Shown here piece after piece: positions 61,547 through 64,000 of a DNA stretch of 64,000 bases (position 1 is its first letter; every line of letters starts with the position of its first letter). Source of the DNA: Clitopilus passeckerianus (taxonomy: Eukaryota; Basidiomycota; Agaricomycetes; Agaricales; Entolomataceae). A program made the translations under genes and the position numbers. Under the pieces are notes generated by a model. It was not told the DNA's origin, ran no database searches, and saw only the letters and a program-made list of their open reading frames with translations. The stretch is from the NCBI GenBank assembly GCA_944990035.1, contig CALYLX010000066.1:124001-188000 (forward strand), written 5' to 3'.

Positions 61547-63440
61547 TTAATAGCCTCCTTGATTGTGACCCCATTGGCCACCCATTCCCATCATGTTCAT
61601 GTTAATGACATTGCCCATGGGGTTTACGCCAGTGTTCATCATGTTCTCCCCGTCCCAGCCCCCTTCCATGCCTGCAAACTGGCCCTGATTAAAGCCATTG
61701 CCTCCGAAGGTATTTCCCATGTTCATACCCTGCATCAGAGGCATTCCCATCCTGTTCATTCCCGGAGCGTTCATTCTTCCCATGTTGCCCATGTTGCCCA
61801 TTGCTCCCATGTTCATCCCAGCCATGGCAGGGTTCCAAGCCCCCATCATCTCCTCCATAGCTCCCGGCATGGGACCCCGAGGCCCATAGGCAATCCGGAT
61901 ACCATTCCCATCGCTAAAGCATTGACTCCCATCGGCATCATCGGTTGGTGCATCATAGGATTTTGGTTGACAATTTGACCCATCCCACCACCGAAACCCG
62001 TTAGGGCAGGTATAGGAAATTGTCCCATGTTGTTCATACCGGCATTTACCTGTGATTGGTTAGGATTGTTACTTGATTGACCTCGGGCTGGGGATTTTGG
62101 CCGCAATGCTTCGATTTCTGCTGAGGTAGGCACCACCGTCTTGCCATTCGTGACCCTCTCTTGGACGCTTTCTTCCCAGGTTTCGCGATTCCACCGGGTA
62201 GCCCTTTCCCCTTCATCGCCATCGACGTAGATACTGCCAGATGTATCATTGACCCTTTGCAGGATGTGCTCCTGATCTGGACTAATCACGGTGACCCAAC
62301 CACGCCGAAGTGAGGATTGGCGGCCGAAGACTTCAAGGCGTCGGTATCCTAGGCAGAAGCTCTCGATCATGCTGTACATCTCAGGCGGTTTCCTTGTTGG
62401 GTCGGATTCATCGCCTTCCCAGAAGATCACATCCGTATCTGACCGATTTAATGAGCGTTGATGAGTATGCTTTCAGATGATTACTCGCCGACATTGCAGT
62501 GGACAAACCAGCTGTCAGTGGATCGACGGACTGTTCCCCTTATGCCCATTAGACAATGCTGTTTCGTACGCGTAAATAATGAAGTCGTGGGTGGATCTGA
62601 CTGAAGAATTTTTAGAGCGTCTTTGAAACTACTGAAGAAGAGACACTCACACCGGGGCCTTGTTCGTAGTTTTGTTGGTTTGAATCCAGACAATGTCTTC
62701 ACAACGTCTGTATCCCCATTTTGCTAACACCTCCCTTCCTCGCTCAAGACCGTCTCCACCACCACTTCCAACCCACAGGAATACAAAACTTGGGTCACCT
62801 GCAAGGCTGGGTATTGGTAGCTCTTGGAGATGGTCCCATGTGAAGGTCGATGAGTATGGTGGGTCCAGAAGGACCACGTCGAATTTACAAGGTTGGAGTG
62901 TATTCAAATCAGGAAAAGGCAGATATAGAGCAGGGAGGGAGTGCTGTGCTACTGTGGCGTGCTTGAGGGCCAATAAACGTTGTTGTTTGGGATATCTGCG
63001 GCGAAGTAGGTGAATACACATTTTGTTACGTGCTGGCCAATCACATACTCTTCGAACCGATTTTCCGGCTCGGCACCAAGCACCCAGTTCTGTGGCCATT
63101 CTCCAGTATCAACATAGTGTTGGGAATAGTCGTTTCTTATTGTTTCTTCCTCGGGCACATAGTTTACATATCGAAGAGCTCGGGCTCTTTTGGCCGGTGG
63201 TAAGTCCGGGAGCAACTCGCGTCTTTTCTGAACTGGAGACGAAGATGAACTTTCTGACTTGGTTGGGGATGGTGGAGGCGAAGAAATGAGAGGCAGGTCC
63301 AACAGTTCTTGGGGTGGCGTAGAAAGCTGATGTAGTTGACTCCGATGCCGCTCCTGAGATAACCTGACCTCCTGGATTAGTACCGAGTGAGATGCGAGGA
63401 GTTCATTCGCAGAACTGGCTATTTCAGTGAGAGTAGCCAT
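61547..63440 (-). CDS. METTL14/Kar4-like MT-A70 family RNA methyltransferase subunit
   Basis: It starts MATLTEIASSANELLASHSV (63440); upstream codons in the frame have no ATG. A helical N-terminus and a Ser/Pro linker with RRELLPDLPPAKRARALRYV precede the MT-A70 domain. That domain reads CKFDVVLLDPPYSSTFTWDH (DPPY at about 175-178), FVFLWVGSGGGDGLERGREV, WGYRRCEDIVWIQTNKTTNK, HCLMGIRGTVRRSTDSWFVH and IFWEGDESDPTRKPPEMY, all characteristic of METTL14/Kar4 rather than METTL3. The partner METTL3/Ime4 is expected elsewhere. The complex writes N6-methyladenosine on mRNA in the nucleus. The C-terminal tail is a Met/Gly/Asn-rich low-complexity region. Within it the frame shifts by one base at a G run (plus strand 61875-61878); downstream Met/Gly-rich coding continues in the new frame to 61547. 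Confidence 0.82.
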
Positions 63441-64000
63441 GTTAGAGGTATTCAAGTTAAGCTTCACTTCAGTTCTATCGCATAGCAGCGATGATGGATG
63501 CGGAAGACCCGCGTTGTTTGAAGCTGTTTAGCTCATTCTTGAACACAACACTGATGTACTTTCGTTTGTTTTGTGCTCTATCTTTGAACTTTGTCCTCTT
63601 CCATGGGCTTCTGACAACGCCCAAATAGCTGGAACCACAGTTTTGTGTATTTTTATCAGGTCTAAAACGATCGTCGCCGATAACCCTTTCGGCATCAGCG
63701 TGGGGCAAGGTCAATATCAGTTTGCTATCAGTAAGAAAAGCTCTTGGTACTCCAAGAATAGCAGACCTGGCAGAAACTTTCACTTTGCAAGGTGCACGAC
63801 AGACGACGAGTAGATGCGTAGCAAATGAGGCACAGATTAGCCCACGCAAGACATAACGGTGTTCGATGAATCCCCGAATGCGAGGGATAGTCGTCTATAA
63901 GCTATCTTGAACTGGGGCTATTTCTGGAGTCTTGTCGCCCAGGCAGATTTAGAAACTGGGCGCGCTGAATCCTTTGTCCAAAACCTGCCCCACATTATTT
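63441..64000. other. Window end, one unassigned open frame
   Basis: A minus-strand frame runs from at least 63849 to 63475 (about 125 codons, no ATG near its start; contains VKVSARSAILGVPRAFLTDS and ERVIGDDRFRP). It might be the last exon of a gene extending beyond the window, but I recognise no family and leave it unassigned. The rest is the METTL14 promoter side. Confidence 0.3.

Overview
This window looks like nuclear DNA of an agaricomycete (mushroom-type) basidiomycete. Genes lie densely on both strands and most are split by many GT-AG introns of about 45-65 nt. Several families are typical of that group: a DUF6534 seven-helix protein, an HSPA12-type Hsp70 ATPase, a Helitron-type PIF1 helicase remnant, and a D-arabinono-lactone oxidase. 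Exon boundaries below were read by hand from splice signals and frame continuity. Family names come from recognised motifs, not from searches.

Layout. 0-10.5 kb: a small secreted helical protein (-), an OTU deubiquitinase (-), a decayed PIF1/Helitron helicase (-), tRNA-Gly and tRNA-Thr (both with a predicted intron), and two hypothetical proteins, possibly F-box-like (+). 10.9-24 kb: a Tsl1/Tps3-like trehalose synthase regulatory subunit (+), a MYND zinc-finger protein (-), a DUF6534 membrane protein (-), a 1.9-kb gene-poor gap, and EMC1 (-). 24-34.4 kb: a kinase-like pseudogene (-), a PPG1-like PP2A-family phosphatase (+), a single-pass membrane protein (+), a MICOS MIC26/27 protein (-) head-to-head with mitochondrial bL31m (+), and two tandem miniature tropomyosin-like coiled-coil genes (-). 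34.4-37.2 kb: a secreted Pro/Thr-rich repeat protein (+).

37-53 kb: an otubain (-), an ERCC6L2-like SNF2 helicase (-), a UBE2G1-type E2 (-) head-to-head with RNA polymerase III subunit RPC2 (+), a UBE2G2/Ubc7-type E2 (+), and ALO1-like D-arabinono-1,4-lactone oxidase (-). 53-64 kb: an HSPA12-like ATPase (-), a small conserved protein (+), Noc2 (-), and a METTL14/Kar4-like m6A methyltransferase subunit (-).

Themes. Four ubiquitin-system genes (two E2s, two unrelated OTU-clan deubiquitinases) and EMC1 fall in one window. Several genes serve core functions: Pol III, 60S assembly, MICOS, mitoribosome and m6A. The most unusual items are the two mini-tropomyosin genes, one with a GC-AG intron, and three genes whose reading frame is broken in an informative way: HSPA12 by an in-frame TGA, the kinase-like gene by an in-frame TAG, and METTL14 by a one-base shift in a G run.
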